Below the pieces are notes generated by a model that saw nothing but the letters and a program-made list of their open reading frames with translations, searched no databases and was not told the origin of the DNA. Shown here in pieces: positions 7,945 through 16,497 of a stretch of DNA of 49,858 nucleotides; the stretch's first letter is position 1; each line of letters starts with the position of its first letter. This DNA comes from an uncultured Spartobacteria bacterium (GTDB taxonomy: Bacteria; Verrucomicrobiota; Verrucomicrobiia; Chthoniobacterales; Terrimicrobiaceae). A program made the position numbers and the translations under genes. The stretch spans positions 1 to 49,858 of the forward strand of contig CALCJD010000091.1 in the NCBI GenBank assembly GCA_937960895.1, read 5' to 3'.

Positions 7945-9771
7945 TCAGGAAAAGGAGATCCGGGGATACGTTTCGAGGTGGCCGGCCACCACGGCGGAAA
8001 AGGCGGCGCCGTATTCCTCGAGCTTCTTCTCCCCCACGCCGGAAATGCCCCGCATGGCGTCCCTGGTGGTCGGATACAAACGCGCCATTTCCCGGAGCGT
8101 GGCATCACCGAAAATGATGTACGCCGGCACCCCGCGTTCGTCGGCGAGGCGTTTGCGAAGATCCCGGAGCCGGCCAAAAAGCACTTCGTCGCACTCGATC
8201 TCCCCGCTGCGTCGGGTGGGACGTTTCGTTTTGGGCACGGTCAGCGGTTTGGTCAGCATGATGATCCGGCGGGACTTGAGGGCCTGCAGGCCGTCTTCGG
8301 AGAGTTCCAGGGTGGGAAATTCCCCCGGGGTTTGACTGACCAGTCCCTGGCGCATCAGCTCGCGGCCGATGGCCGCCCATTCCTGGCGCGGGATGTCCCT
8401 GCCGATGCCGTAGGTTGTCAGCGTGTGATGGTTCCACCGGCGGATCTTCTCGGTGTCCGCGCCGGTGAGCACTTCGATCACATGATTGAGGCCGACTCCG
8501 AAGCCGCTGGCCTGGCGGATCCGGTAGATGCAGGACAGGAATTTTTGCGCGCTGGTGGTGCCGTCGTAGGTGGCGCGCGGTTCCTGGCAGTTGTCGCAGG
8601 ACCCGCAGTTGTCCGGCTCGTAGGACTCGCCGAAATATTCCAGCAGTTCCCGGCGGCGGCAGGAGGCGCTTTCGGCGTAGTGCAGCATCTGGCGGAGCTG
8701 GTTCCGGGCGGCCTGTTGTTCCTGCGGGTTCGACATTTCGTCGATGAAATGGGTCTGCTTGGCCACATCCCCCGCGCTGAAAAGGAGGAGACAGTCGGAA
8801 GGCAGCCCGTCCCGCCCCGCGCGGCCGGTTTCCTGATAATACCCCTCGATGTTCTTGGGCAGGTCATGGTGGATCACCCAGCGTACGTTGGGTTTGTTGA
8901 TGCCCATGCCGAAGGCGATGGTGGCGCAGATGATGCGGACCTCGTCGCGAAGAAAGAGCTCCTGGTTCTCCGCGCGTTGGTCCGCCTCGAGTCCCGCATG
9001 ATACGGACGCGCGGCAAACCCGCGGGCGGTGAGCGACTCGGCCACCCGTTCGGCGGTGGCCCGGGTCGCGCAATAAATGATCCCGCTGTCCTCACGGCGT
9101 TTGCCGACAAAGTCGAGGATCTGGCGCAGGGGCTGGTCCTTGGGAGTGACGCGGTAGGAGAGATTGGGCCGGTTGAAGCTGGCGACAAACACCTCCGGAT
9201 CGCGCAGCCGCAGGTGTTTGATGATGTCGGCGCGGACGCGTTCCGTGGCGGTCGCGGTGAGGGCAATGACCGGAGCCTCCGGCAGCAGGTCCCGCAATTG
9301 GGCCAGCTGGCGGTATTCCGGACGGAAATCATGACCCCATTCCGAGATGCAGTGCGCCTCGTCGATGGCCAGGGCGGACACGCCCCAACTGCGAAGGTTC
9401 TCCTGCCAGTTGTCGAGCATGAGGCGCTCCGGAGCGGCGTACAACAGACGATATTCGCCCCTGTGAAGGCCCCGCAGCCGGGCCCGGGATTCCGCGGCGC
9501 CGAGGGTGGAATTCAAATACGTCGCCGCGACCCCGGCGGCCTGGAGTTGGTCCACCTGATCCTTCATCAGGGCGATGAGCGGTGAAACCACCACCGTCAG
9601 TCCCGGACGGAGCAAGGCCGGCAGTTGAAAACACAGCGACTTGCCGCCGCCCGTGGGAAGCAGGGCAAACACATCCCGGCCCGCCAATGACGCCTCCATG
9701 ATCTCGCGCTGCAGCGGACGGAACTCGGGGTAACCGAAGGTGGTTTTCAGCGTGCGGAGCAGGTCGGGCAT
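7945..9771 (-). CDS. recQ: ATP-dependent DNA helicase RecQ
   Basis: A 608-residue 3'-5' DNA helicase of recombination and fork repair. Domains in order: superfamily 2 motor with Walker A 'PTGGGKS' (39-45), DEAH box (137-140) followed by the RecQ aromatic loop 'CISEWGHDFRPEYRQL', and motif VI 'YYQETGRAGRDG' (311-322); the RecQ zinc site with Cys371, Cys389, Cys392 and Cys395; a winged helix (around 'GFGVGLNHVIEVLTG'); and a C-terminal HRDC domain ('LRDLRKRLADERGVPAYIIF', about 530-605). Length and all motifs match E. coli RecQ. Upstream lies the terminator of the glutaredoxin-like gene, so recQ is probably transcribed alone. Confidence 0.97.
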   Translation of the reverse strand: MPDLLRTLKTTFGYPEFRPLQREIMEASLAGRDVFALLPTGGGKSLCFQLPALLRPGLTVVVSPLIALMKDQVDQLQAAGVAATYLNSTLGAAESRARLRGLHRGEYRLLYAAPERLMLDNWQENLRSWGVSALAIDEAHCISEWGHDFRPEYRQLAQLRDLLPEAPVIALTATATERVRADIIKHLRLRDPEVFVASFNRPNLSYRVTPKDQPLRQILDFVGKRREDSGIIYCATRATAERVAESLTARGFAARPYHAGLEADQRAENQELFLRDEVRIICATIAFGMGINKPNVRWVIHHDLPKNIEGYYQETGRAGRDGLPSDCLLLFSAGDVAKQTHFIDEMSNPQEQQAARNQLRQMLHYAESASCRRRELLEYFGESYEPDNCGSCDNCQEPRATYDGTTSAQKFLSCIYRIRQASGFGVGLNHVIEVLTGADTEKIRRWNHHTLTTYGIGRDIPRQEWAAIGRELMRQGLVSQTPGEFPTLELSEDGLQALKSRRIIMLTKPLTVPKTKRPTRRSGEIECDEVLFGRLRDLRKRLADERGVPAYIIFGDATLREMARLYPTTRDAMRGISGVGEKKLEEYGAAFSAVVAGHLETYPRISFS

Positions 9772-9882
9772 GAAAAAGACGAGATTGGCGATTTTGAAGG
9801 GCGGGGCAAATGGGAATTTCCCGGATTGGCGGCGGAGACGGTTCCCGGGCGCAATCCGGAGGCGGAGGAGCCTGACGCAAAA

Positions 9883-9908
9883 AGCCCCGGGGTCGAAACC
9901 CCGGGGCT
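9883..9908 (-). terminator. Rho-independent terminator of the glutaredoxin-like gene
   Basis: Perfect 11-bp stem AGCCCCGGGGT (9883-9893) / ACCCCGGGGCT (9898-9908) with a CGAA loop. On the minus strand it is followed by TTTTT (9883-9879). It sits 62 bases beyond the stop of the glutaredoxin-like gene. The plus-strand side has only CTCTTT. Confidence 0.85.
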
Positions 9909-9969
9909 CTTTGCGCGGGAGGGAAACTCCTTGGGCGCCCGGAAAACCGGGACGCTTCGCGTGGGAAAA

Positions 9970-10305
9970 TTACACCCGGACCTTGATCATGGCCGCATGC
10001 TCCTCATCGGTGCACGGCGCATTCAGGGGGACATCGGTGGTCTTGTCCGTCTTCGCGACCAGGTTGTTGGCCAGCAGGTAGGCTTCCACTTCCTCGCCGC
10101 TGATGTCGGGCAGCATGGTGCCGTTGATGATCACACAGGGCGAGAGCGGTTGGCCGCTCAACTGCTCCATCTCAAAGCGGTATTCCGGATTCTTGATGAT
10201 GTCCTTTTCCGTGTAGGGCAGGTCGTATTTCGCCAGGACGGCGCGCACTCCATTGCTCCACCCACAGTGGGTCTTCAAATAGGCGATGATCTCGGGCTTT
10301 TCCAT
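9970..10305 (-). CDS. Glutaredoxin-like protein with CGWS active site
   Basis: A 111-residue thioredoxin-fold protein. The N-terminus fits glutaredoxin ('IIAYLKTHCGWSNGVRAVL'), with the active-site Cys14 in CGWS in place of the usual CPYC or CGFS, so it is monothiol and lacks the proline after Cys. The cis-proline region reads 'LSPCVIINGTML', and 'LPDISGEEVEAYL' follows. A C-terminal tail of about 20 residues beyond the fold holds a third Cys ('NAPCTDEEHAAM'). Likely a cytoplasmic thiol-redox or iron-sulphur-related protein; the exact role is unclear. It is flanked by its own terminator and not in an operon. Confidence 0.8.
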   Translation of the reverse strand: MEKPEIIAYLKTHCGWSNGVRAVLAKYDLPYTEKDIIKNPEYRFEMEQLSGQPLSPCVIINGTMLPDISGEEVEAYLLANNLVAKTDKTTDVPLNAPCTDEEHAAMIKVRV

Positions 10306-10461
10306 GATTTGTCCTCAAGATAGCAGCGAAAGGTGAGGTTCCAAATGAAAATTCACCCGGCTTCCGTGGAGATTGGGGAACAACGGCCCCGGAGGACTCC
10401 TCCCGACATGTGGGGATAGGCAGGAAGGGGACCATTTGCCGGCGTCCGTGGCCGGGTCCCC

Positions 10462-10680
10462 ATGCGACCTTCCGAGATTTTCCTGAGAGTTCCTTCCCGC
10501 GTCGAAAATGCGCACGGTCGGCGGGAAGGGAATATTCGTCTGGCAGGGCTGTGGGATCTGGGCGGCGGCCAATCCGCCTATTTCGAATCCGGCAGCTTCA
10601 AGCTGATTGTGATTCCCGAGCCGTCCGTTTGTGCGTTGATGAGCGTTTTCCTGCTTGCTGCGTTCCGTCGACGCCGGAGC
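10462..10680 (+). pseudogene. Decayed PEP-CTERM protein fragment
   Basis: The 523-base gap between the glutaredoxin-like gene and rpsA holds one recognisable remnant: a reading frame with 'FESGSFKLIVIPEPSVC' then a hydrophobic run and 'AFRRRRS' (bases 10663-10680). This is the tripartite PEP-CTERM sorting signal: Pro-Glu-Pro at 10615-10623, membrane helix, Arg cluster. Only the tail survives: the frame is closed by a stop at 10417-10419 with no signal peptide, and no stop follows the Arg cluster where such proteins end. It reads as the end of a lost exported protein. The rest of the gap shows nothing except the rpsA terminator. Confidence 0.6.
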
Positions 10681-10774
10681 CTGGTCGGGGGGCGGTTCGG
10701 ACGTGCCGACAAGCTGCTGAAAGGGAAGGCCGGCGGAATGGGTCCCAGCCGGCGGATGTCCTTCCGAGAAGCAA

Positions 10775-10805
10775 AAAACGCCGCCGGGGTGACCGGCGGC
10801 GTTTT
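10775..10805 (-). terminator. Rho-independent terminator of rpsA
   Basis: Stem AAAACGCCGCCGG (10775-10787) / CCGGCGGCGTTTT (10793-10805), loop GGTGA, with the minus strand continuing into a T run (A-run 10773-10778 on plus). It lies 24 bases past the rpsA stop. Confidence 0.88.
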
Positions 10806-10828
10806 CTGAAACGACTGGGAAAAGAAGG

Positions 10829-12523
10829 TTATTTCTTCTTCTTGCCCTCGCCGGGACGGTATTCCTCCTCGGCGATTTCGAAGGCGGCGGCCAGACCCAC
10901 CATGTCCTCGCCGGGGCGAAGGGTGTCGAGGGTTTCGGCTTCGCGCTTGAGGGCGTCGGCGTCGTAGTTCGCGGCCTTGATGGAAAGACCGATGCGGCGC
11001 TCGGCTTTGTCCACCTTGATGACGCGGGCTTCGACTTCCTGGCCGACCTTGAGGGCGTCCTTGACCTTCTCCACACGGTCCTCGCTGATCTGCGAGATGT
11101 GGACGAGTCCGTCGATGTCGCCTTCGAGCTGCACAAAGGCGCCGAAGTTGGTGATCTTCGTGACGGTGCCCTTGACGAGGTCGCCCATCTTGAAACGGCT
11201 GTCGATTTCCTTCCAGGGATCCTCCTCGAGCTGCTTGATGCCGAGGCTGATGCGCTGGTTGACCTTGTCGATGTCGATGACCACCGCCTCGACTTCGTCG
11301 CCCTTCTTGAGGACTTCGCTCGGGTGGTTGATCTTGCGGGTCCAGGACAGATCCGAGACGTGGATCATGCCGTCGATGCCCTCTTCGAGTTCGACGAAGG
11401 CGCCGTAGGCGGTCATGTTGCGGACCTTGCCCTTGACCTGCTTGCCGATCATGTAGCGGACTTCAATTTCGTCCCACGGATTCGGCTCGAGCTGGCGGAC
11501 GCCCAGCGAGATCTTCTGCTCTTCCTTGTTGACGCCCAGCACCACGGCTTCGACTTCCTGGCCGAGGGTGAGAACGTCGGACGGACGCGCGATGCGCTTG
11601 GTCCAGGAGAGTTCGGACACGTGGATGAGACCTTCCACGCCCTCCTCGATCTGGACGAAGGCGCCGTAGGGCATGAGGCTCGTGACCTTGCCCTTGACCT
11701 TCTGGCCCACCGGGAAGCGGTCTTCGATCTTGTCCCACGGATTGGCCTGCATCTGCTTGATGCCCAGCGAAACGCGTTCCTTTTCCTTGTTGATGTCGAG
11801 CACCTGGACTTCGATCTGCTGGCCGACCTTGAGCAGTTCGCTCGGGTGGCTGAGGCGGGCCCAGGACATGTCGGTGACGTGCAGGAGGCCGTCGATGCCG
11901 TCGAGGTCGATGAAGGCGCCGAAGTCGGTGATGTTTTTCACCGTGCCGACCACCTTGTCGCCCACCTTGACGGTGCTGAGGAAGGCCTGGCGCTTCTGCG
12001 CGCGCTCGGCTTCGATGATCTCACGGCGGCTCAGAACGACGTTCTTCCGGTCGTCGTTGATCTTGACGATCTTGAAGTCATAGACGTTGCCGACGAACTG
12101 CTGAAGGTCCTTCGGCGGGATGATGTCGATCTGCGAGGCGGGAAGGAAGGCTTCCACGCCGACATTGACGGTGAGGCCGCCTTTGACGACCGCCTTCACG
12201 CGGCCCTTGATGAGGCCTTCGTCCTTGTAAACCTGGACAATCTTTTCCCAGTTTTGGCGGGCGGCCGCCTTTTCCTTGGAGAGGACAACCATGCCCTCGT
12301 CGTTTTCGAGGCGCTCGAGAAGCACCTCCACTTCGTCCCCGACTTCGACGTCCTCGGGGTCTTCAAATTCGCTGGCGGGGATGACGCCTTCGCTCTTGTA
12401 TCCGATGTCGACGAGAAATTCGCGCGGGCGTATTTCGAGGATGTGTCCTTTGATGATGCTGCCTTCGCGATAGTTCTTCACGGAAGCTGCAATCAGTTCT
12501 TGCAGTTCTGGCATAGAGGCCAT
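10829..12523 (-). CDS. rpsA: 30S ribosomal protein S1
   Basis: S1 unwinds and holds mRNA on the 30S subunit for initiation. The 564-residue protein contains six S1 RNA-binding repeats, as in E. coli (557 aa): two shorter N-terminal ones (with 'EFLVDIGYKSEGVIPASEF' and 'GGLTVNVGVEAFLPASQID') and four closely similar central/C-terminal ones, each ending in a 'GLIHVSELSW'-type strand. It ends with a Lys cluster. No Shine-Dalgarno sequence precedes the start (upstream is A/C-rich 'CAACAACAACCCATCA'); a second in-frame ATG lies three codons downstream. It has its own terminator, so it appears to be monocistronic. S1 may matter particularly here because many genes in the window lack ribosome binding sites. 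Confidence 0.96.
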   Translation of the reverse strand: MASMPELQELIAASVKNYREGSIIKGHILEIRPREFLVDIGYKSEGVIPASEFEDPEDVEVGDEVEVLLERLENDEGMVVLSKEKAAARQNWEKIVQVYKDEGLIKGRVKAVVKGGLTVNVGVEAFLPASQIDIIPPKDLQQFVGNVYDFKIVKINDDRKNVVLSRREIIEAERAQKRQAFLSTVKVGDKVVGTVKNITDFGAFIDLDGIDGLLHVTDMSWARLSHPSELLKVGQQIEVQVLDINKEKERVSLGIKQMQANPWDKIEDRFPVGQKVKGKVTSLMPYGAFVQIEEGVEGLIHVSELSWTKRIARPSDVLTLGQEVEAVVLGVNKEEQKISLGVRQLEPNPWDEIEVRYMIGKQVKGKVRNMTAYGAFVELEEGIDGMIHVSDLSWTRKINHPSEVLKKGDEVEAVVIDIDKVNQRISLGIKQLEEDPWKEIDSRFKMGDLVKGTVTKITNFGAFVQLEGDIDGLVHISQISEDRVEKVKDALKVGQEVEARVIKVDKAERRIGLSIKAANYDADALKREAETLDTLRPGEDMVGLAAAFEIAEEEYRPGEGKKKK

Positions 12524-12839
12524 TGATGGGTTGTTGTTGATTTTCGTTCTACAGGCCCGCTCTGTTGCTGGTTAAACAGGGCGGCCAGATGCGTCATCCG
12601 ACCGTTTGCGGGTTGGGTAGAATACGGGAAGGGGGTAAAGATGCAACATAAATTCCCCGTCCGGGGAGACACGGAAACCCGGGGGGGACGGGCTTCGGAC
12701 GGGCGGGCTGCCCCGGGGAGGGGAGCCCCGACCCGAAAACCGCCCCGGGGAAGGGGGGGAACCCGGCAAGTTTGAACCAGTCCGGCTCCTCATTTGACCT
12801 CCCGCCCGGGGACTGATAGATATTTTCCCCTTTTCACCA
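12524..12839. other. Divergent rpsA-ileS intergenic region with G-tracts
   Basis: 316 bases without a gene. Both flanking genes start here, so it must carry two promoters; only that of ileS is recognisable. The middle has two CCCCGGGG palindromes (12711-12718 and 12743-12750), each followed by further G runs: GGGG at 12715-12718, 12720-12723 and 12747-12750 and seven G at 12753-12759. Four such tracts could form a quadruplex or alternative hairpins. No small ORF with support and no known RNA was seen. Confidence 0.5.
12794..12822 (+). promoter_or_regulatory. Promoter of ileS
   Basis: TTGACC (12794-12799), a 17-base spacer, then TAGATA (12817-12822). The transcript would begin about 10 bases before the ileS ATG at 12840, leaving no room for a normal leader or Shine-Dalgarno sequence. 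Confidence 0.65.
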
Positions 12840-15569
12840 ATGAGCAGTTACAAGGACACCCTGAATCTCCCGAAGACGGACTTTCCCATGAAGGCCGGTC
12901 TGACCACCCGCGAGCCGGAGATGCTTGCGAAGTGGGAGGCGGACGGCCTCTACGAGAAGATTCAGGAGGCGCGGGCCGGCGCCCCGCTGTTTGTCCTGCA
13001 TGACGGTCCCCCGTTTGCCAACGGCGACGTGCACATGGGGACGGCGCTCAACAAGGTGCTCAAGGACTTTATCGTCAAATCCCGCACCATGCTCGGTTTC
13101 CGGGCCCCCTATGTGCCGGGCTGGGACTGTCATGGACTGCCCATCGAGTTCAAGGTCGTCAAGGAATCGCGCGGGCTCTCGCCCGTGGAGGTTCGCAAGC
13201 GATCCGAGGAATACGCCCGCAAATTCATCGATGTGCAGCGGACGCAGTTCAAGCGCCTCGGGGTTTTTGGAACCTGGAACGATCCCTACCTGACCCTCTC
13301 GCCGGGTTATGAGGCGGAAATCATCCGGGCCTTTGCGGTCTTCGTGGAAAAGGGGCTTGTTTACCAGTCCAAGAAGCCGGTCTATTGGAGCACCGGCGCC
13401 CAGACCGCCCTGGCCGAGGCCGAGGTGGAATACGCCGACCGCACCGACCCGGCCATCTATGTGAAGTTCCCGCTGGTGACCGGTCCCCTGGCGGGCAAGG
13501 CCAACATGGTCATCTGGACCACGACGCCCTGGACCCTTCCGGCCAACGTGGGCATCGCGGTCTCGCCGGACCAGGAATACGTTCTTGTCACCCTCGGACG
13601 GGATGGCTGGGCGGAGGACTTTTTTGTGGCCAGACCGCTGCTGGAAAACTTCGTCGCCGAGACCGAACTGCAGGTTTACGGCGAAGTCGCCACGGTGCGC
13701 GGGGCGGAATTGGCCGGACTCGAGGCCCGGCATCCGTTCCTGGATCGCAACTCGCGCATCATCACCGCGGATTTTGTCACCATGGACACCGGCACGGGCC
13801 AGGTTCACATTGCGCCCGGTCACGGCGCGGACGACTACATTGCCGGACGCCAGCACGGGCTGCCCATCCTGTCCCCGGTCGACGACGCGGGCCGGCTCAC
13901 CGAGGAGGCCGGCGTGCCGGCCTGGACCGGCAAGTATGTTTTTGACGCGAATGCCGACGTCGTCGCCCACCTGCGCGAGATCAAGGCGCTGTTGGGCGAG
14001 AAAAAATACCTTCACAGCTACCCGCATTGCTGGCGTTCCAAGACGCCGGTCGTCTTCCGCGCGGTGGAACAGTTTTTCATCCGCATTGACGCCCTGCGCG
14101 CCGACGCCCTGAAGGCGATTGACGGCGTGACCTGGCTGCCGCACTGGGGCCGCAACCGGATCTACGGCACGGTGGAGGCCCGGCCCGACTGGTGCATCTC
14201 GCGTCAGCGCACCTGGGGCGTGCCGCTGCCCGTCTTTTACACGCCGGAGGGCGAGCCCATCCTTGATGCCGCCCTTGCGCGCAGGGTGGCCGATCTCGTC
14301 GAAAAACACGGGACCAACTATTGGTTTGAGAAAAACGACGCCGAGTGGGCGGAAATGCTCGGCCTTCCGGCCGGCACGACCCGCCGCAACGACACGCTCG
14401 ACGTCTGGATCGACTCCGGGGTGTCCCACACCGCGGTCACGGCCAAACGTCCCGAACTCGGCGGGTCCGGCGTGGCCGACGTGTATCTCGAGGCGACCGA
14501 CCAGCATCGCGGCTGGTTCCAGTCCTCGCTCATGACCAGCATCGCCCTCAACGGCGCCGCGCCCTACCGGACGGTCATCACCCACGGATTTGTCGTCGAC
14601 AAGGACACCCGGAAGAAGGTCTCCAAGTCGGAGCAGGGCACGTATGTGAAGCCGATGAATGCCGAGCATTTCGTCAACCAATACGGTGCCGACATCCTGC
14701 GGCTCTGGGTTTCCTCGGTTCAATACACCGATGAAGTGCCCTTCGGCGAAGAGGTCTTCAAACAGGTGGCCGAACGCTACCGCGGATTCCGCAATGTGCT
14801 GCGCATCCTGCTGGCCAATCTCAACGGCTTTGCCGGCGACGATCTTTCCGGGGCCACCACGATCGACCGCTGGGTGCTGAGCCGGCTGCAGGAGGTGATC
14901 GCCCGCTGCCGGAGCGCCTACGAGGCCTACGATTTCCGTGCGGTCTTCGAGACCCTCAACCAATTCTGCACGGTCGATCTCAGCGCGGTGTACATCGACA
15001 TCACCAAGGACCGCATGTATTGCGACGCCGTGAACAGTCCGCGCCGCCGCGCCACCCAGACGGTGATGAAGGCGTGCTTTGACGCGCTCACGCGTCTGCT
15101 GGCGCCGATCCTGGTCTTCACCGCCGAGGAAGCCTGGGGGTATTCCGGGCGCACCACCAGCGTCCATCTCGAAACTTTCCCCGAACCCGAGACCGGCCTC
15201 CGCGACGAGGCGCTCGAAAAGCAGGTCGAGGAATGGCTCAAACTGCGCGGCATCGTTTACCAACAGGCCATCGAACCGGCCCGCCAGGCCAAGACCATCG
15301 CGAAGCCGCTCGAGGCCCGGGTCACCGTCGAAGTGCCGCAGACGGAGATCGCCGCTCTCGAGGCGGCCAAGACCGAGCTTGAGGAGTTTTTCATCATCAG
15401 CGAACTCCGGCTGGTCGCCGGGGAAACGCCGGCCGCCCGGCTGGAAAAATCGCCGCACAAGGGGTGCGCCCGCTGCTGGCGGTACCTGCCCAGCGTCGGA
15501 CGGGTGGCGGGGCATGACGATCTCTGTGACCGTTGCGCGGAGGCGGTGGACGCCGCCCTGCCGGCTTGA
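12840..15569 (+). CDS. ileS: Isoleucine--tRNA ligase
   Basis: A 909-residue class I aminoacyl-tRNA synthetase charging tRNA-Ile. The ATP-binding HIGH motif appears as HMGT (65-68, in 'PPFANGDVHMGTALNK'), 'GWDCHGLPIE' follows, and the KMSKS loop as KVSKS at 593-597. The editing (CP1) domain lies between, with 'WTTTPWTLPAN'. The C-terminal zinc finger is present as two CxxC pairs ('CARCWRY' and 'CDRCAEA'), placing it with the bacterial type-1 enzymes. The start is supported by the promoter just upstream. It leads an operon with lspA and a DUF5069 gene; ileS-lspA adjacency is a classic bacterial arrangement. Confidence 0.98.
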   Translation: MSSYKDTLNLPKTDFPMKAGLTTREPEMLAKWEADGLYEKIQEARAGAPLFVLHDGPPFANGDVHMGTALNKVLKDFIVKSRTMLGFRAPYVPGWDCHGLPIEFKVVKESRGLSPVEVRKRSEEYARKFIDVQRTQFKRLGVFGTWNDPYLTLSPGYEAEIIRAFAVFVEKGLVYQSKKPVYWSTGAQTALAEAEVEYADRTDPAIYVKFPLVTGPLAGKANMVIWTTTPWTLPANVGIAVSPDQEYVLVTLGRDGWAEDFFVARPLLENFVAETELQVYGEVATVRGAELAGLEARHPFLDRNSRIITADFVTMDTGTGQVHIAPGHGADDYIAGRQHGLPILSPVDDAGRLTEEAGVPAWTGKYVFDANADVVAHLREIKALLGEKKYLHSYPHCWRSKTPVVFRAVEQFFIRIDALRADALKAIDGVTWLPHWGRNRIYGTVEARPDWCISRQRTWGVPLPVFYTPEGEPILDAALARRVADLVEKHGTNYWFEKNDAEWAEMLGLPAGTTRRNDTLDVWIDSGVSHTAVTAKRPELGGSGVADVYLEATDQHRGWFQSSLMTSIALNGAAPYRTVITHGFVVDKDTRKKVSKSEQGTYVKPMNAEHFVNQYGADILRLWVSSVQYTDEVPFGEEVFKQVAERYRGFRNVLRILLANLNGFAGDDLSGATTIDRWVLSRLQEVIARCRSAYEAYDFRAVFETLNQFCTVDLSAVYIDITKDRMYCDAVNSPRRRATQTVMKACFDALTRLLAPILVFTAEEAWGYSGRTTSVHLETFPEPETGLRDEALEKQVEEWLKLRGIVYQQAIEPARQAKTIAKPLEARVTVEVPQTEIAALEAAKTELEEFFIISELRLVAGETPAARLEKSPHKGCARCWRYLPSVGRVAGHDDLCDRCAEAVDAALPA

Positions 15570-15595
15570 AAGGCGACGGAACGACCCCAGGTGCC

Positions 15596-16084
15596 ATGAA
15601 ACTCTGGCTCGTTCTCTCCCTGCCGCTTTTTGTCCTCGATCAGGTCACAAAGTTCGTGGTGTTGAAAACCATCTCCCCGGACTCGCATATCGCGGTGATT
15701 CCCGGATTTTTCGACCTCGTCCAGGTGCACAACCGGGGCGCCGCCTTCGGCCTGCTGCGGGACCATCCCTGGATTTTCCTGATCCTCGCCTCGGCGGCGC
15801 TGGTGGTGCTGGCCTTCATCACCATCACGCGGCGGGTGACCCAGCCGCTGACCCGCGTGGCCGTGGCCATTCTCGCCGCCGGCGTGGCCGGAAATCTCGT
15901 CGACCGCCTGATCCACGGCCATGTCATCGATTTCCTTTCCTTCGACCTCCATGTGCCCTTTGCCAACCCCTGGCCGGCTTTTAATGTCGCCGACATGTGC
16001 ATCTGTGTGGCGGCGGGGTTGTTGGTCATTGCCTCATTTCTGGATGGGAAAAAGGAAACGAAGGCGTCATCGTTGACGCCATGA
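15596..16084 (+). CDS. lspA: Lipoprotein signal peptidase
   Basis: Signal peptidase II, an inner-membrane aspartic protease that cleaves diacylated prolipoproteins. The 162-residue protein has four membrane helices, 'FVLDQVTKF' near the start, 'VHNRGAAFGLL' (44-54), 'AGNLVDRLIHGHVIDF' with catalytic Asp112, and 'FNVADMCI' with catalytic Asp133. The ATG at 15596 begins immediately at the first helix; the frame is open 21 codons upstream, but that part is Gly/Arg-rich and overlaps the 3' end of ileS. The stop overlaps the next gene by four bases (ATGA). Its substrates here include the lipoproteins at 2087 and 25341. Confidence 0.96.
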   Translation: MKLWLVLSLPLFVLDQVTKFVVLKTISPDSHIAVIPGFFDLVQVHNRGAAFGLLRDHPWIFLILASAALVVLAFITITRRVTQPLTRVAVAILAAGVAGNLVDRLIHGHVIDFLSFDLHVPFANPWPAFNVADMCICVAAGLLVIASFLDGKKETKASSLTP

Positions 16085-16497
16085 CCTCCTATCCCCGCAG
16101 CCCCCACGATCAGGTCGGCGGCATCGTCTATTTCGGACGCATGCTGGACAAAATCCGCCTCAAGGCCGCCGGCACGCTTCACCCCGATCTTCATCAGAAT
16201 CTGGGCATCGGATTCGATCAACGCTGCACGAGGTTCCTGGGGGTTTCCTACGGGGAACTTGCCGAGCGGGTGCGCGCCGGGCTCTCCGACGAACAGGCGC
16301 TGGAATGGTGTTTTGCCCATGGCCGGAAACCGACCGAGGAGGAAATCGAGGTCTGGAACGGTTTCATGACGAAACGCGGATGGAAGGATGCTGCGTCCGA
16401 ATTGGTGGCGAAACGCAAGAAGGAGAGCGGACTCGAACACCGCGACGACATCCAGACGATGTTCGATTACATCGACGCCGACGAAGGGCGCGCCTAG
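16081..16497 (+). CDS. DUF5069 domain protein
   Basis: A 138-residue cytoplasmic protein matching the uncharacterised DUF5069 pattern as I remember it: 'SPHDQVGGIVYFGRMLDKIR' at residues 7-26, 'LHPDLHQNLGIGFDQRCTRF', and 'EEEIEVWNGFMTKRGWKD'. No known reaction. It is translationally coupled to lspA (ATGA overlap) and so belongs to the ileS operon. Its 3' end overlaps the opposing J-domain gene by four bases. The start at 16081 was chosen over an in-frame ATG at 15997 because that extension lies inside lspA and is not conserved-looking. Confidence 0.85.
   Translation: MTSYPRSPHDQVGGIVYFGRMLDKIRLKAAGTLHPDLHQNLGIGFDQRCTRFLGVSYGELAERVRAGLSDEQALEWCFAHGRKPTEEEIEVWNGFMTKRGWKDAASELVAKRKKESGLEHRDDIQTMFDYIDADEGRA

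Noticed and set aside
7774..9585. 603-codon open frame antisense to recQ
   Set aside because: recQ has all helicase motifs; the antisense product has none and starts in non-conserved sequence.
12834..15515. 893-codon open frame antisense to ileS
   Set aside because: Mirror of a clear synthetase gene; high-GC codon use leaves the opposite strand open. No motifs in its translation.
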